Assembly: GCA_902363445.1 (NCBI GenBank)
Contig: CABJAB010000001.1
Coordinates: forward strand, 496,001-560,000
Direction: 5' to 3'
Length of the DNA: 64,000 bases
Source: Lachnospiraceae bacterium
Lineage (GTDB): Bacteria; Bacillota; Clostridia; Lachnospirales; Lachnospiraceae
Below are positions 16,738-25,716 of the stretch, piece after piece; within the stretch, counting starts at the first letter, position 1, and each line of letters starts with the position of its first letter. The notes under the pieces were generated by a model, which was not told the DNA's origin, did not search any database, and saw only the letters and a program-made list of their open reading frames with translations. The position numbers were made by a program, and so were the translations under genes.

Positions 16738-17799
16738 CTATTTTCTGGGTCCGTAGTAGTCCTCCAGCAGTTCCTGTGCATACTCCTTTTCCGTGGGGAT
16801 CATGTCGATCAACACCTGCTGTTCCTCTATTTTTTCTCCGCGCGCCAGTTTCGCCGCCATTTCCACGGATAATTCTCCTTCCCGGAATACGTCCTGGAAA
16901 AAGGTAACAGACATTTCTCCTGCTTTTACCGATTCACACGCTTCCTCTATCCCGTCGGCGCACGCGATCACCTTCACGTCCTCCAATTTACCGGCCGACT
17001 GCAGCGCGCGCACGACTCCAAGGCCCATATCGTCATCATGAGAAATGATCGCGTCCAGTTCGTCTCCATAAGTAGTCAGCCAATTTTCCGTCAGGGAAAC
17101 GGCGGTATTCCGGTTCCAGTCTCCCGGTTTAATGGCCAGGACCTCGACCCCTGGATGTTCATCCAATATGTTAAAGATGCCCTCATCCCGGAAAATCTGT
17201 GCCGAACAGCCGATGGGCCCCTGAATAATGCAGACCTTGGCATCCTCTCCCACATTGTCGATCAGCCATTGGGCCGCCAGCTCTCCGGCCTGGATCTCGT
17301 TCGGGCCCACATAATAGTAATCCCGGTCTGTGGTAATCGTCATATTTACTGCCGATATGGGAATCCCAGCCGCTTCGCATAAATCCAGAGCCGGTTCCGC
17401 CGCGTCCGAATTCACCGGCGATATGATGATGCTGTCCACCTGCTGAGAAATCAGGTTTTCGATCTGGTTCAGCTGCAGCGAGGCGTCGTTCTTGGCATCC
17501 AGCACCACCAGCTCCGCGTTCTGCCGTTCCGCTTCCTCCTGCATTCCTTCTACCATGAGCACGCAGAATTCTGTCATGAAATAAATAGACGTGCCGATCA
17601 CGATGTGATCTTTATCTCCTGCCTTTTCCACGGCCTTCTGCACCGCGGAAGCCCCCTGTGATTCTGCCGTCGTCGTTTCATCCTGTCCTGCCTTGGCGGT
17701 TTCCTTCGCGGCGGTCGGTTTACCCGAGCAGCCTGCCAGCGCTCCCGTACATAAAACGAGACACATGATGAGCGCCATTGCCTTTTTCATCTTTTTCAT
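16738..17799 (-). CDS. Sugar-type substrate-binding lipoprotein
   Basis: Peripla_BP_4 family receptor (RbsB/MglB-like) that binds a sugar, amino sugar or cyclitol outside the membrane and presents it to the permease. Signal peptide with lipobox LAGC (Cys24), then a Thr/Ala/Gln-rich linker and the two-lobed domain: HIVIGTSIYFMTEFCVLMVEGMQEEAERQ, IISPVNSDAAEPALDLCEAAGIP, and AIISHDDDMGLGVVRALQSAGK. 353 aa. GGAGGG precedes ATG 17799. Third component of the importer; specificity cannot be read from the sequence. Confidence 0.92.
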   Translation of the reverse strand: MKKMKKAMALIMCLVLCTGALAGCSGKPTAAKETAKAGQDETTTAESQGASAVQKAVEKAGDKDHIVIGTSIYFMTEFCVLMVEGMQEEAERQNAELVVLDAKNDASLQLNQIENLISQQVDSIIISPVNSDAAEPALDLCEAAGIPISAVNMTITTDRDYYYVGPNEIQAGELAAQWLIDNVGEDAKVCIIQGPIGCSAQIFRDEGIFNILDEHPGVEVLAIKPGDWNRNTAVSLTENWLTTYGDELDAIISHDDDMGLGVVRALQSAGKLEDVKVIACADGIEEACESVKAGEMSVTFFQDVFREGELSVEMAAKLARGEKIEEQQVLIDMIPTEKEYAQELLEDYYGPRK

Positions 17800-17818
17800 T
17801 CAATACCCTCCTTATCTG

Positions 17819-18802
17819 CTAATTCGTCCGATTAGTAAACCTGTCAAACAATATGGCTCCGATGATGATGGCTCCCTTCACCACCTGCTGGATATAGGAA
17901 GAAACAGAGAGCAGGTCCAGCCCGTTGGTGATCACTCCGATCAACAGGACTCCGACTATGGTGCCCCAGAGCCTTCCTTTCCCCCCGGAAAGGCTGGTGC
18001 CGCCGATGACCACCGCGGCGATCGCGTCAGACTCATAGGCCAGTCCCGCCTGCGGCAGGGCCGCCGATACTCTGGAGGTCAGGACCACGGCCGCCAGGCC
18101 GCTCATCAGGCCGCAATAGCAATACGCAAACCGCAGGATACTCTTAGTCCTCACTCCGGAATAGAGCGCGGCGTTTAAATTTCCTCCTACCGCGAACACA
18201 TACCGTCCCATTTTAGTCTTATACAATATAAAGCAGGAGATCAAAAAGGTGATCAGTAAGATCCAGACCGGTATGGGAATACCTAGAAAGCTGCCCTGTC
18301 CGATTTCCACGAAATTACCTGTGAACTGTGAGATCGGTTTTCCGTCTGAATAAATATATGTAAAACCTCTCACCATAGTTTGTACGCCCAGGGTCACGAT
18401 AAAAGGCGCCAAAGAATGGTTCGCCACAAAATAGCCGTTTACCAGCCCTATTACGCCTCCGCACAGGACAGTCAGCAAGAATACCGCAGGCAGCCCCCAG
18501 CCGGCCTTGTAAACACTGGCACAGATGAACCCGGACAGGGCTACCGTGGCGCCGACGGACAAGTCGATCCCTCCTGTCAGGATGACAAAGGTCATGCCGA
18601 TCGCCAGTATGCCATTGATGGACACCTGTCTGAGAACGTTCAGGATATTTCCGATGTTTAAAAAACGTCCCCTGGTGGAAATGCTCAATATCAGACAGAA
18701 TATGACAAATGCGATCACAATTCCATACTTTGCCATGAATATCCGGCTTTGTTTATATTTGCTCCTTGTGGGTTCTCCTGAATTATGATTTGTAGGATCC
18801 AT
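17819..18802 (-). CDS. Sugar ABC transporter permease, RbsC type
   Basis: BPD_transp_2 family inner-membrane protein with about nine to ten hydrophobic segments; family signatures include INGILAIGMTFVILTGGIDLSVGA near residue 60 and IAAVVIGGTSLSGGKGRLWGT near 265. 327 aa, normal length. It forms the membrane channel, probably as a homodimer, with the ATPase gene 36 bases upstream and the binding protein 20 bases downstream. GGGAGG precedes ATG 18802. Confidence 0.94.
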   Translation of the reverse strand: MDPTNHNSGEPTRSKYKQSRIFMAKYGIVIAFVIFCLILSISTRGRFLNIGNILNVLRQVSINGILAIGMTFVILTGGIDLSVGATVALSGFICASVYKAGWGLPAVFLLTVLCGGVIGLVNGYFVANHSLAPFIVTLGVQTMVRGFTYIYSDGKPISQFTGNFVEIGQGSFLGIPIPVWILLITFLISCFILYKTKMGRYVFAVGGNLNAALYSGVRTKSILRFAYCYCGLMSGLAAVVLTSRVSAALPQAGLAYESDAIAAVVIGGTSLSGGKGRLWGTIVGVLLIGVITNGLDLLSVSSYIQQVVKGAIIIGAILFDRFTNRTN

Positions 18803-18837
18803 ACTGTTCCTCCCGTCCCTTTATTCTTATGCTCCTA

Positions 18838-20337
18838 TCAGCTCGTCGCCATCTCCAGGAGCTGCTCCTGCGTGGCGTCCGCCCTCATCGCCTCTCCGCT
18901 TTTATGCCCTTCATGAAACACCACCATGCGGTCACATAATCCAAGAATCTCTTCCATTTCCGAGGAAATCATGATGACCGTGATCCCCGCGTCCGCCAGA
19001 TCCGCGATCAGCTGATAAATTTCAGATTTCGCTCCGACATCGATTCCTCTCGTAGGCTCATCCAGTATCAGAATCTCCGGCACATTCATCAGCCATTTCC
19101 CCAGCACCACCTTCTGCTGGTTCCCGCCGCTCAGGTTCTGGACCAGCTGATCCAGTCCTGTAACCTTCGTCCGGAGCTTCTTCACATATTCGTCCGCCAG
19201 TTCCTTTTCTTCCTTTTTCCGTATGAAACATCTGCCGGCACAGAGCTTTTCCAGGTGCGCCAGGGTGACGTTGTCCTTTACGCTCATGGGGAGCACAAGC
19301 CCGGTCAGCTTCCTGTCTTCTGTCACAAATCCCATGCGGTGTCTCACCGCGTCCTTCGGCGTCCGGATATGTACTTCCTTTCCGTCTATCCATATATGGC
19401 CGCTGTCCGGCTTCGTGCATCCGAAGACGGCCTGGGCGATCTCTGTCCTGCCCGCCCCCATGAGACCAACCATACCCAGGATCTCTCCCTCATATACTTC
19501 AAAGCTTATATTGTCAAATTCATTTTTCCGGGATAATCCTTTCACGGACAGCTTGATTTTTTTCGACGGTTTTTTCCTGCGAATCGGGAATATCTCCGTC
19601 AGTTCCCTGTCCACCATTTTCTTTATCAGCTGGTTTTTGTCCAGCTCCCGTGTAAAGAATGTCCCCACATAATGTCCGTCCCTTAAAACTGTGACTTCAT
19701 CTGACACCTGAAAGACTTCATCCAGCTTATGACTGATATAAATGATAGTACACCCCTGGTTCTTCAGCTCCCGCATAATCTGGAACAGGCCCTCGATTTC
19801 CCTCTCCGACAGGGCCGAAGTAGGTTCATCCATAATGATCAGCTCCGCGTTCCGGTCGATCGCCTTCGCGATTTCCACCAGCTGATGCTGAGCCACGGAC
19901 AGAAGTCTCATATTCATTTTGGGATCCACATCCAGAGATACCTTCTTCAATAGTTCCCTCGCATCCCGGTACATTTTTTTATCGTTTATGACGGCGTATC
20001 TCTTTTTCATGGGTTCTCTTCCAAGATAGAGGTTCTCCGCCACGGTCATATCGAGTATGGGATTCAGCTCCTGATAGATCATCGCAATGCCATGGTCAAT
20101 GGACTGGCCGGGGTTCGAAAAGGATACCTCCTGCCCCTTTAGAAAAATTTTCCCTTCATCAGGCCGGTGTACTCCCGCGATCACTTTCACTAAAGTGGAT
20201 TTCCCTGCTCCATTTTCACCCATCAGCGCATGTATCGTCCCTTTTTTTACTGCGAAGTCCACGTTATCCAGGGCATACACTCCATAATAGCTTTTTTTGA
20301 TCCCTTCCAGCTTCAAAGCATATTCCTGTTCCTCCAC
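18838..20337 (-). CDS. Sugar ABC transporter ATP-binding protein, RbsA/MglA type
   Basis: Double-domain ATPase that powers the importer. Half 1 has Walker A GENGAGKST, signature LSVAQHQLVEIAKA and Walker B LIIMDEPTSAL; half 2 has the usual degenerate P-loop (GLMGAGRTE) and intact LSGGNQQK and LILDEPTRGID. 499 aa. The start is GTG 20337; AGAGAGGTG, which overlaps the stop of the upstream aminotransferase gene, is the ribosome binding site, so translation is coupled. It is the intact counterpart of the degenerate ATPase at the end of the same run. Confidence 0.95.
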   Translation of the reverse strand: MEEQEYALKLEGIKKSYYGVYALDNVDFAVKKGTIHALMGENGAGKSTLVKVIAGVHRPDEGKIFLKGQEVSFSNPGQSIDHGIAMIYQELNPILDMTVAENLYLGREPMKKRYAVINDKKMYRDARELLKKVSLDVDPKMNMRLLSVAQHQLVEIAKAIDRNAELIIMDEPTSALSEREIEGLFQIMRELKNQGCTIIYISHKLDEVFQVSDEVTVLRDGHYVGTFFTRELDKNQLIKKMVDRELTEIFPIRRKKPSKKIKLSVKGLSRKNEFDNISFEVYEGEILGMVGLMGAGRTEIAQAVFGCTKPDSGHIWIDGKEVHIRTPKDAVRHRMGFVTEDRKLTGLVLPMSVKDNVTLAHLEKLCAGRCFIRKKEEKELADEYVKKLRTKVTGLDQLVQNLSGGNQQKVVLGKWLMNVPEILILDEPTRGIDVGAKSEIYQLIADLADAGITVIMISSEMEEILGLCDRMVVFHEGHKSGEAMRADATQEQLLEMATS

Positions 20338-20345
20338 TTATGAAA

Positions 20346-21605
20346 TCACCTCTCTCGCTTTTTTGACTTGAAGTGTTCCGCCGCCTCCACTACGCTGCCG
20401 ATGACATAGGCAACTTCGACCTCCGTCATCTTGGGATTGATCGGGATGTTGACCTGCTGCTCAAACCATACCTTTTCGCACACAGGAGATTCTCCCAGCT
20501 TGTGTCCTTTGTAGACCATATAGTCTGAAACCGTCGCCGGGAAGAATCGGAGGATGATCTGAATGCGTTTTTCAAACTGAAGGTAATCGATGAAGCCCTG
20601 CAGGTCCACCCCCAGGACCTCCGGATCGATAAAGACCGGATATAAATGATATACGCAGCGGTCTTGGGGATCTATCTTTAAAGTCCGAAGCCCCTCCACC
20701 CGGTTGAAAGCTTCATTATACTTCTTCGCGATGGCAATTCTCATTTCATTGAACTTATCCAGCTTCGCAAGCTGTACCAGGCCTATAGCCGCCTGCATTT
20801 CAGTAATCCTCATATTAGTGCCGATCTCGTCGATGTGAGTCCAGTCATGGGTATAAGAAAAACTGGCGTGATCGTAAATATGGTTTAACGGCTTATAAGG
20901 CCCGATACACGGAGTTTCTCTTTCCTTTTTTTCACCGAGTATCCCATACGCCCGTATTTCCAGAGCCGCGGCCGCCAGTTCGTCATCATTCGTAGTGACT
21001 GCCCCTCCTTCACCGCCTAAAGACATATTTTTTAAAGACTGAAAGGAAAAGCAGGTCAGATCCGCGATAGAGCCTATCTTACGCCCGCGGTAGCTGGCTC
21101 CCGGGGCATGGGCGGCGTCTTCTATTACCTTCAGACCGTGTTTTCTGGCGATCGCCATGATCGCGTCCATATCATTGGGATTTCCCGCGTAATCCATGAT
21201 CATGATAGCCTTTGTCCTGTCTGTGATTTTGTCTTCGATGGTCGACGGGTCCATATTCAAGGTATCCGGAAAAACATCTGCGAACTTGATGGTAATATTT
21301 TTACTCGCCAGCTTTAAATAGGTAGCCCGGAAGCTTTGAGGAGTAGAAATCACCTCGTCCCCTTCCTTTAAGCAGAGAATCATGACCGCCAGATCCAAAG
21401 CTGTCGTACCAGAAGATGTAGTGATACAATGTTTTGCGCCCACATATTCTGCAAACTCCGCCTCAAACTGGTCCCGGTTCTCACCATAAGCCAGGGTTTT
21501 CCCGGAGCGCATCACCCGTGCGACCGCGTTGATCTCATCGTCCCCGAAAATAGCTCCCACAGGATTCTCTTTTATCAGAAAATCGATACCGACATTAAAA
21601 TTCAT
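20346..21605 (-). CDS. DegT/DnrJ/EryC1/StrS-family PLP aminotransferase (second of a tandem pair)
   Basis: Fold-type I aminotransferase of the sugar/cyclitol family (419 aa). The active-site Lys is in FQSLKNMSLGGEGG, the cofactor Asp/His region in VIEDAAHAPGASYRG, and the substrate Thr/Ser segment in TSSGTTALDLAV. Family members move an amino group from glutamate or glutamine to keto-sugars or keto-cyclitols, or act in reverse during breakdown. No NDP-sugar synthesis genes accompany it, while an importer follows immediately, so a catabolic role on an imported amino sugar or aminocyclitol is inferred. AGGAGG precedes ATG 21605; 31 bases after its paralogue. Confidence 0.9.
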   Translation of the reverse strand: MNFNVGIDFLIKENPVGAIFGDDEINAVARVMRSGKTLAYGENRDQFEAEFAEYVGAKHCITTSSGTTALDLAVMILCLKEGDEVISTPQSFRATYLKLASKNITIKFADVFPDTLNMDPSTIEDKITDRTKAIMIMDYAGNPNDMDAIMAIARKHGLKVIEDAAHAPGASYRGRKIGSIADLTCFSFQSLKNMSLGGEGGAVTTNDDELAAAALEIRAYGILGEKKERETPCIGPYKPLNHIYDHASFSYTHDWTHIDEIGTNMRITEMQAAIGLVQLAKLDKFNEMRIAIAKKYNEAFNRVEGLRTLKIDPQDRCVYHLYPVFIDPEVLGVDLQGFIDYLQFEKRIQIILRFFPATVSDYMVYKGHKLGESPVCEKVWFEQQVNIPINPKMTEVEVAYVIGSVVEAAEHFKSKKRER

Positions 21606-21636
21606 ACCTGTTCCTCCTTCTCTCCGATAGCTTTTC

Positions 21637-22869
21637 TCAGAGACTGATTTTTCGTAAAACTTCCGCCATTTTGTCCGCCGCTCTGTCTATTTCCGCGTCC
21701 GCAGAGTTTATATTGACGCCAAATCCCGCGGCCAGCGCCGCGTCGACCACACCTACACTGATATTAACGCTCCGCATGAGAATATCATCCGTTTTCGGCA
21801 GCATATCAGAAGTATAGCTGACTTCCCTTCCATATACGGGGCATTCATAGGGACATTTAAACGCGGTGGAAGTACACTTGCCAAGTATCTGTTCCATATG
21901 GGCATAGACGTGCCATCCGGATTCATATACCACCTTTGTGTTCACTTCCCTGCAGAAACGATCCGCCAGCTCCTTCGTATCAAAAATCAGTGTCAGGATC
22001 GTGCCGCATTCCCCTTCATCATTGATGGTACGGAACTTAAATCCCGGAAGGCCCTGCAGCCTGCTTTTCAGCCTTTCCTTATTTCTGCGGAGCGTACTTA
22101 CGATCAACGGCAGCTTGCGTACCTGAGCCAATGCCACCGCCCCGCTCACCTCGTTTATCCTCTGGTTCATCCCGATGATAGTCCGCCCGCCGATCTCCGC
22201 TCCAGCCCGGTAGGGAAGGTGGCCCTGATCATGAAAAGCGAAGGCTCTGGTAAATAATTCGTCGTCGTCCGTGGTCAGCATGCCCCCGTCTCCCGCCGTG
22301 ATCGTCTTGAAAATATTGAGGGAAAACGCCGACATTTTACCAAATGAGCCGACCGGCCGGCCCCTGTAAGTGGCGCCGCATGCCTGACAGCTGTCCTCCA
22401 AGACCGCAATGCCATGCCTGTCGGCAATCTCCATGATCCTGTCCATCCTGCACGGATTTCCTAGCATATGTACCGGAATGACCGCTTTGGTCCTCGGCGT
22501 GATCTTCCTCTCAAAATCATCTGGATCCATGGTCAGGGATTCGTCGATCTCCGCCAGGATCGGTATCGCCTTTGCAAACAGAACCGCCGACATAGTCGCT
22601 ACAAACGTATACCCCGGCACGATTACCTCGTCTCCCGGACCCACTCCCATGGATACCAGACAGTTGATCAGAGCGCTGGTTCCTCCGGACACGGCCAGAC
22701 AGTGCCTGGCTCCCGAAAAGTTTGCGAATTCCTCCTCAAAGGAAATTACCTTATGCTTGAAATTCGGGTCTTCCAGTTTACCGTAACGTGATAAATGTCC
22801 GCTTTTCAAAACATCTACTACCTCGTTGATCTCTTCCTCACCGATCCAAAATGCTCCCGGTCCCGGCAT
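21637..22869 (-). CDS. DegT/DnrJ/EryC1/StrS-family PLP aminotransferase (first of a tandem pair)
   Basis: About 410 aa; a diverged paralogue of the next gene rather than a recent copy. Active-site Lys in LNIFKTITAGDGGM, VLEDSCQACGATYRG around the cofactor, and SGGTSALINCL near the N-terminus. The frame opens at 22950, but ATG 22869 (MPGPGAFWIGEEEINEV) follows a GGGGGAAGGGA ribosome binding site and fits the family start. It resembles the AHBA synthase/NtdA-like branch, but the substrate is unknown. First gene of the eight-gene leftward run, with its own promoter. Confidence 0.88.
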   Translation of the reverse strand: MPGPGAFWIGEEEINEVVDVLKSGHLSRYGKLEDPNFKHKVISFEEEFANFSGARHCLAVSGGTSALINCLVSMGVGPGDEVIVPGYTFVATMSAVLFAKAIPILAEIDESLTMDPDDFERKITPRTKAVIPVHMLGNPCRMDRIMEIADRHGIAVLEDSCQACGATYRGRPVGSFGKMSAFSLNIFKTITAGDGGMLTTDDDELFTRAFAFHDQGHLPYRAGAEIGGRTIIGMNQRINEVSGAVALAQVRKLPLIVSTLRRNKERLKSRLQGLPGFKFRTINDEGECGTILTLIFDTKELADRFCREVNTKVVYESGWHVYAHMEQILGKCTSTAFKCPYECPVYGREVSYTSDMLPKTDDILMRSVNISVGVVDAALAAGFGVNINSADAEIDRAADKMAEVLRKISL

Positions 22870-22913
22870 ATCCCTTCCCCCTTCCAAATATTCATTATAA
22901 TTGAGTTGATTCC

Positions 22914-22942
22914 AGTATAAAGCTCTCACAATCCGACTACAA
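22914..22942 (-). promoter_or_regulatory. Probable promoter of the aminotransferase-importer-two-component run
   Basis: Minus strand TTGTAG (22937-22942), 17-nt spacer, TATACT (22914-22919), 45 bases before the start of the first aminotransferase. A TATAAT also lies nearer the start (without a good -35), so the exact start point is open. Confidence 0.5.
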
Positions 22943-23003
22943 TATGACAATTTTTGGAAAAAATATAGTATTTTTATATCTTTATCTAATATCTATTTGA
23001 GAG

Positions 23004-23038
23004 TAAAAAAAAAGAAGCGCCTCTTCAGACGCTTCTTT
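23004..23038 (-). terminator. Terminator of the malic enzyme gene
   Basis: AAAGAAGCG (23011-23019) pairs with CGCTTCTTT (23030-23038); on the minus strand the stem is followed by a long T-run. Confidence 0.9.
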
Positions 23039-23082
23039 CCGTTTCTATTAATTTTGTTTGAATCTGTGTTCCGCCGAAAGAA

Positions 23083-24258
23083 TTACAGCCTTGCTACTCC
23101 GCTGTCTCTTGCAGCCTGGGCAACCGCCTTAGCCACAGCGGGACCGACTCGCTTGTCAAAAGCCTTGGGAATGATATATTCAGGTGACAGCTCTTCATCG
23201 GAGATCAGACTGGACAGGGCATTAGCCGCTGCGATCTTCATAGCATCGTTGATATCCCTCGCACGGACGTCAAAGGTTCCGCGGAATACGCCGGGGAATG
23301 CCAGCACATTGTTTACCTGATTGGGGAAATCACTCCTGCCCGTGGCAATGACCTTTGCTCCGCCGGCCTTCGCATCCTCCGGGAAAATCTCCGGAGTAGG
23401 GTTCGCACATGCAAATATAACGGCATCCTTTGCCATGGTCTTCACCATCTCTGTGGTCAGTACGCCGGGAGCCGACACGCCGATAAACACATCTGCGCCG
23501 GCAAGTACATCTGCCAGGGAACCCGCCTTCTTGCCTTTGTTGGTGAGCTGAGCCATTTCTTCCTTAATGGGATTCATTCCTTCCTTACGGCCTTCATAGA
23601 TCGCGCCCTTCCTGTCGCACAGGATGACGTCCTTATAGCCGTCGGATAACAGAAGCTTCGTGATGGAGATGGCAGCGGCGCCGGCGCCGTTGACTACGAT
23701 CTTCACATCCTCTTTTTTCTTTCCGACTACCTTCATGGCATTGTTGAGGCCTGCCAGAGTGATAATGGCGGTTCCGTGCTGATCGTCATGGAAAATCGGA
23801 ATATCGCATTTTTCCTTCAGCTTCTTCTCAATCTCAAAGCATCTGGGAGCGGCAATGTCCTCCAAGTTCACCCCGCCAAAGGAACCGGAGATCAGGTAGA
23901 TCGTATTTACAATCTCATCCACATCCTTGCTTTTAATACAGAGAGGGAACGCATCCACATCCCCAAACGCCTTAAACAGAACGCACTTTCCTTCCATGAC
24001 CGGCATGCCTGCCTCAGGGCCGATATCGCCCAGACCGAGAACAGCGGTTCCATCCGTCACCACCAGGCACATATTGTGACGGCGTGTCAGGTCATAGCTC
24101 TTTTCAACATCCTTCTGGATCTCCAGGCAGGGCTGCGCGACGCCGGGAGTATAGGCCAGGGACAGATCGTCCTTTGTCTCAACCGGTACTGTAGCTACTA
24201 CTTCAATTTTGCCCTTCCATTCAGCGTGGAGGCGCAGGGATTCTTTTGCGTAATCCAT
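23083..24258 (-). CDS. NAD(P)-dependent malic enzyme (oxaloacetate-decarboxylating malate dehydrogenase)
   Basis: Converts malate to pyruvate and CO2 with NAD(P) reduction. The bacterial short form (391 aa) has its N-terminal malic domain with LAYTPGVAQPCLEI, the catalytic Lys/Asp region VVTDGTAVLGLGDIGPEAGMPVMEGK, metal ligands in IFHDDQHGTA, and a Rossmann domain with VVNGAGAAAISI. It ends with a typical HR-type C-terminus rather than a fused phosphotransacetylase domain. GGAG precedes ATG 24258. Monocistronic, with a promoter, a Rex-like operator and a terminator, so it is probably tuned to the NADH/NAD+ ratio. Confidence 0.93.
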   Translation of the reverse strand: MDYAKESLRLHAEWKGKIEVVATVPVETKDDLSLAYTPGVAQPCLEIQKDVEKSYDLTRRHNMCLVVTDGTAVLGLGDIGPEAGMPVMEGKCVLFKAFGDVDAFPLCIKSKDVDEIVNTIYLISGSFGGVNLEDIAAPRCFEIEKKLKEKCDIPIFHDDQHGTAIITLAGLNNAMKVVGKKKEDVKIVVNGAGAAAISITKLLLSDGYKDVILCDRKGAIYEGRKEGMNPIKEEMAQLTNKGKKAGSLADVLAGADVFIGVSAPGVLTTEMVKTMAKDAVIFACANPTPEIFPEDAKAGGAKVIATGRSDFPNQVNNVLAFPGVFRGTFDVRARDINDAMKIAAANALSSLISDEELSPEYIIPKAFDKRVGPAVAKAVAQAARDSGVARL

Positions 24259-24323
24259 AGTTGTTAGTTCTCCTTTTCTCTCTCATGCTTTCTATAAATA
24301 TCAGTGATTAAACAGCTTTGGCA

Positions 24324-24341
24324 TTGTGAATTAATTGACAA
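24324..24341. promoter_or_regulatory. Rex-like operator in the malic enzyme promoter
   Basis: TTGTGAATTAATTGACAA on the plus strand, nearly palindromic and close to the Rex consensus TTGTGAA-N4-TTCACAA (one mismatch). It lies 14 bases downstream of the -10 element, where a repressor would block initiation. Confidence 0.6.
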
Positions 24342-24355
24342 GACCAACCTGTTAG

Positions 24356-24384
24356 ATTATAGCATATTCTTTCCGAGGAATCAA
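24356..24384 (-). promoter_or_regulatory. Sigma-A promoter of the malic enzyme gene
   Basis: Minus strand TTGATT (24379-24384), 17-nt spacer, TATAAT (24356-24361). Confidence 0.75.
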
Positions 24385-24416
24385 CAACTTAACAGAGTTT
24401 TTATACAGCCTGTCAT

Positions 24417-25517
24417 TTAATCCAGGGTAAATGTCATTTTCACCGGATTATGGTCTGAAAAACCGAACTGTGCATCCAGATTCTCCGCCTCTGCTAAAAT
24501 CCCGTCGGAAACAATGAACCCGTCCACTATGGCCGTATAAGTGACTCCTTTTTCATAGGGAATATCCGCCCCGCGGCAGCTGGGAACTTCTTCAGCGTTA
24601 TCAGCCAAGACAAAGTGGTATCCCTCCGACAGCTGTGAGTCATCCAGCTGATATACCCATTCCGGTATTTTCTGCTCCGTAGGGAAGGTGTCTATGGAAC
24701 CGGCGATATCATGGTTAAAATCGCCGCCCACGATCACATAATTTCCCTTTTCCCTCTCCTCCTTAAGTACCTGATCCAGGGTCTCCAGCTGCTTCGTCCG
24801 AATCTTTCCTCCCTTATCATAGGCGCTGAGGTGAACCTGTATCAGCAGCAATTCTCTGCCGTCTTCCAAAGGGATCCGGCTGATCATAAAGCACCTGTCC
24901 AAATCCGTGAACTTTGTAAAAAAGGAATTGTCCACCGGAAACTGCTTTCTGGTATTTTCTGCTATCTGGTATTTACTGAAAGTCAGCATGCCTGCCTTGA
25001 CGGCTCCATGCGGCTCCAGCAGTGGATAGAACAGATATGCGCTGTGAAAATTACACGCAAAGGCAGAACCGTATTCCGGAAACGCTTCCCGGAGCATCCG
25101 CACCTGATCGATCTGATAGCTTCTGGTGGCTTTTTCATCTACCTCCTGCACAAACATAAAATCAGTGTTCTCCTGCTTTAGAAGCCCGATGCTGCCCTCC
25201 GTATTGGCCATGGCCTCCTCCCTGGATTCTGCCCGGGAAGACTTCCCTGTGGTCTTTGTCCCGTCCAGCATCTCCCCGGTATCCATGAAAAAGGAATAAT
25301 CCTGAGAATATGCCCCAAATCCGATGTTATAGGTCATAATGGTATAAGGCACGCCTGTCCGGAGTTTCTCGTCCCGGTTGTTTTCCGTGTCAATTTCCTG
25401 GTTATCCTCTATCCGATAATACTGAAACTGCATATAGGCCACGTAGCCTCCCGCTGCCGCCGCCAAAAGCAGCAGCAAAATTCCAAACACCTTCGCAATG
25501 ATCTTCCACGTCTTCAT
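24417..25517 (-). CDS. Membrane-anchored endonuclease/exonuclease/phosphatase-fold protein
   Basis: Metal-dependent phosphoesterase fold (EEP superfamily) placed outside the membrane. One N-terminal hydrophobic segment (residues 7-27, VFGILLLLLAAAAGGYVAYM), then the EEP domain with TIMTYNIGFG, FMFVQEVD (metal-binding Glu), LLIQVHLS, VIVGGDFNHD (Asn/Asp) and the C-terminal FSDHNPV His-Asp pair. All catalytic landmarks are intact. Substrates in this superfamily range from nucleic acids to sphingomyelin and inositol phosphates and cannot be assigned. AAGGA precedes ATG 25517. Stands alone; no clear terminator found between its stop and the malic enzyme promoter. Confidence 0.88.
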   Translation of the reverse strand: MKTWKIIAKVFGILLLLLAAAAGGYVAYMQFQYYRIEDNQEIDTENNRDEKLRTGVPYTIMTYNIGFGAYSQDYSFFMDTGEMLDGTKTTGKSSRAESREEAMANTEGSIGLLKQENTDFMFVQEVDEKATRSYQIDQVRMLREAFPEYGSAFACNFHSAYLFYPLLEPHGAVKAGMLTFSKYQIAENTRKQFPVDNSFFTKFTDLDRCFMISRIPLEDGRELLLIQVHLSAYDKGGKIRTKQLETLDQVLKEEREKGNYVIVGGDFNHDIAGSIDTFPTEQKIPEWVYQLDDSQLSEGYHFVLADNAEEVPSCRGADIPYEKGVTYTAIVDGFIVSDGILAEAENLDAQFGFSDHNPVKMTFTLD

Positions 25518-25629
25518 ATATAGTTCCTTTCTTATAATGAGAATCTTAACACGGATTTATGATCCTTGTCCATCCCGCCGGTCATTTAAAATCAGTAATT
25601 CATCGACAATATTTTCCGTTTTCTTCAAT

Positions 25630-25663
25630 ATAATAGAGCCGGCCTGACGGCCAGCCCTATTAT
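25630..25663 (-). terminator. Hairpin downstream of the glutamate dehydrogenase gene
   Basis: ATAATAG...CTATTAT closing stem with an inner GGCC/GGCC stem around a TGAC loop, about 17 pairs counting two G-U. It lies 54 bases beyond the stop of the dehydrogenase. There is no U-run, so the terminator role is tentative. Confidence 0.45.
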
Positions 25664-25716
25664 GAGGTAATATGTTGAATATGTAGATGTCTTATGGAAA
25701 TTACGGTATCACCGCA

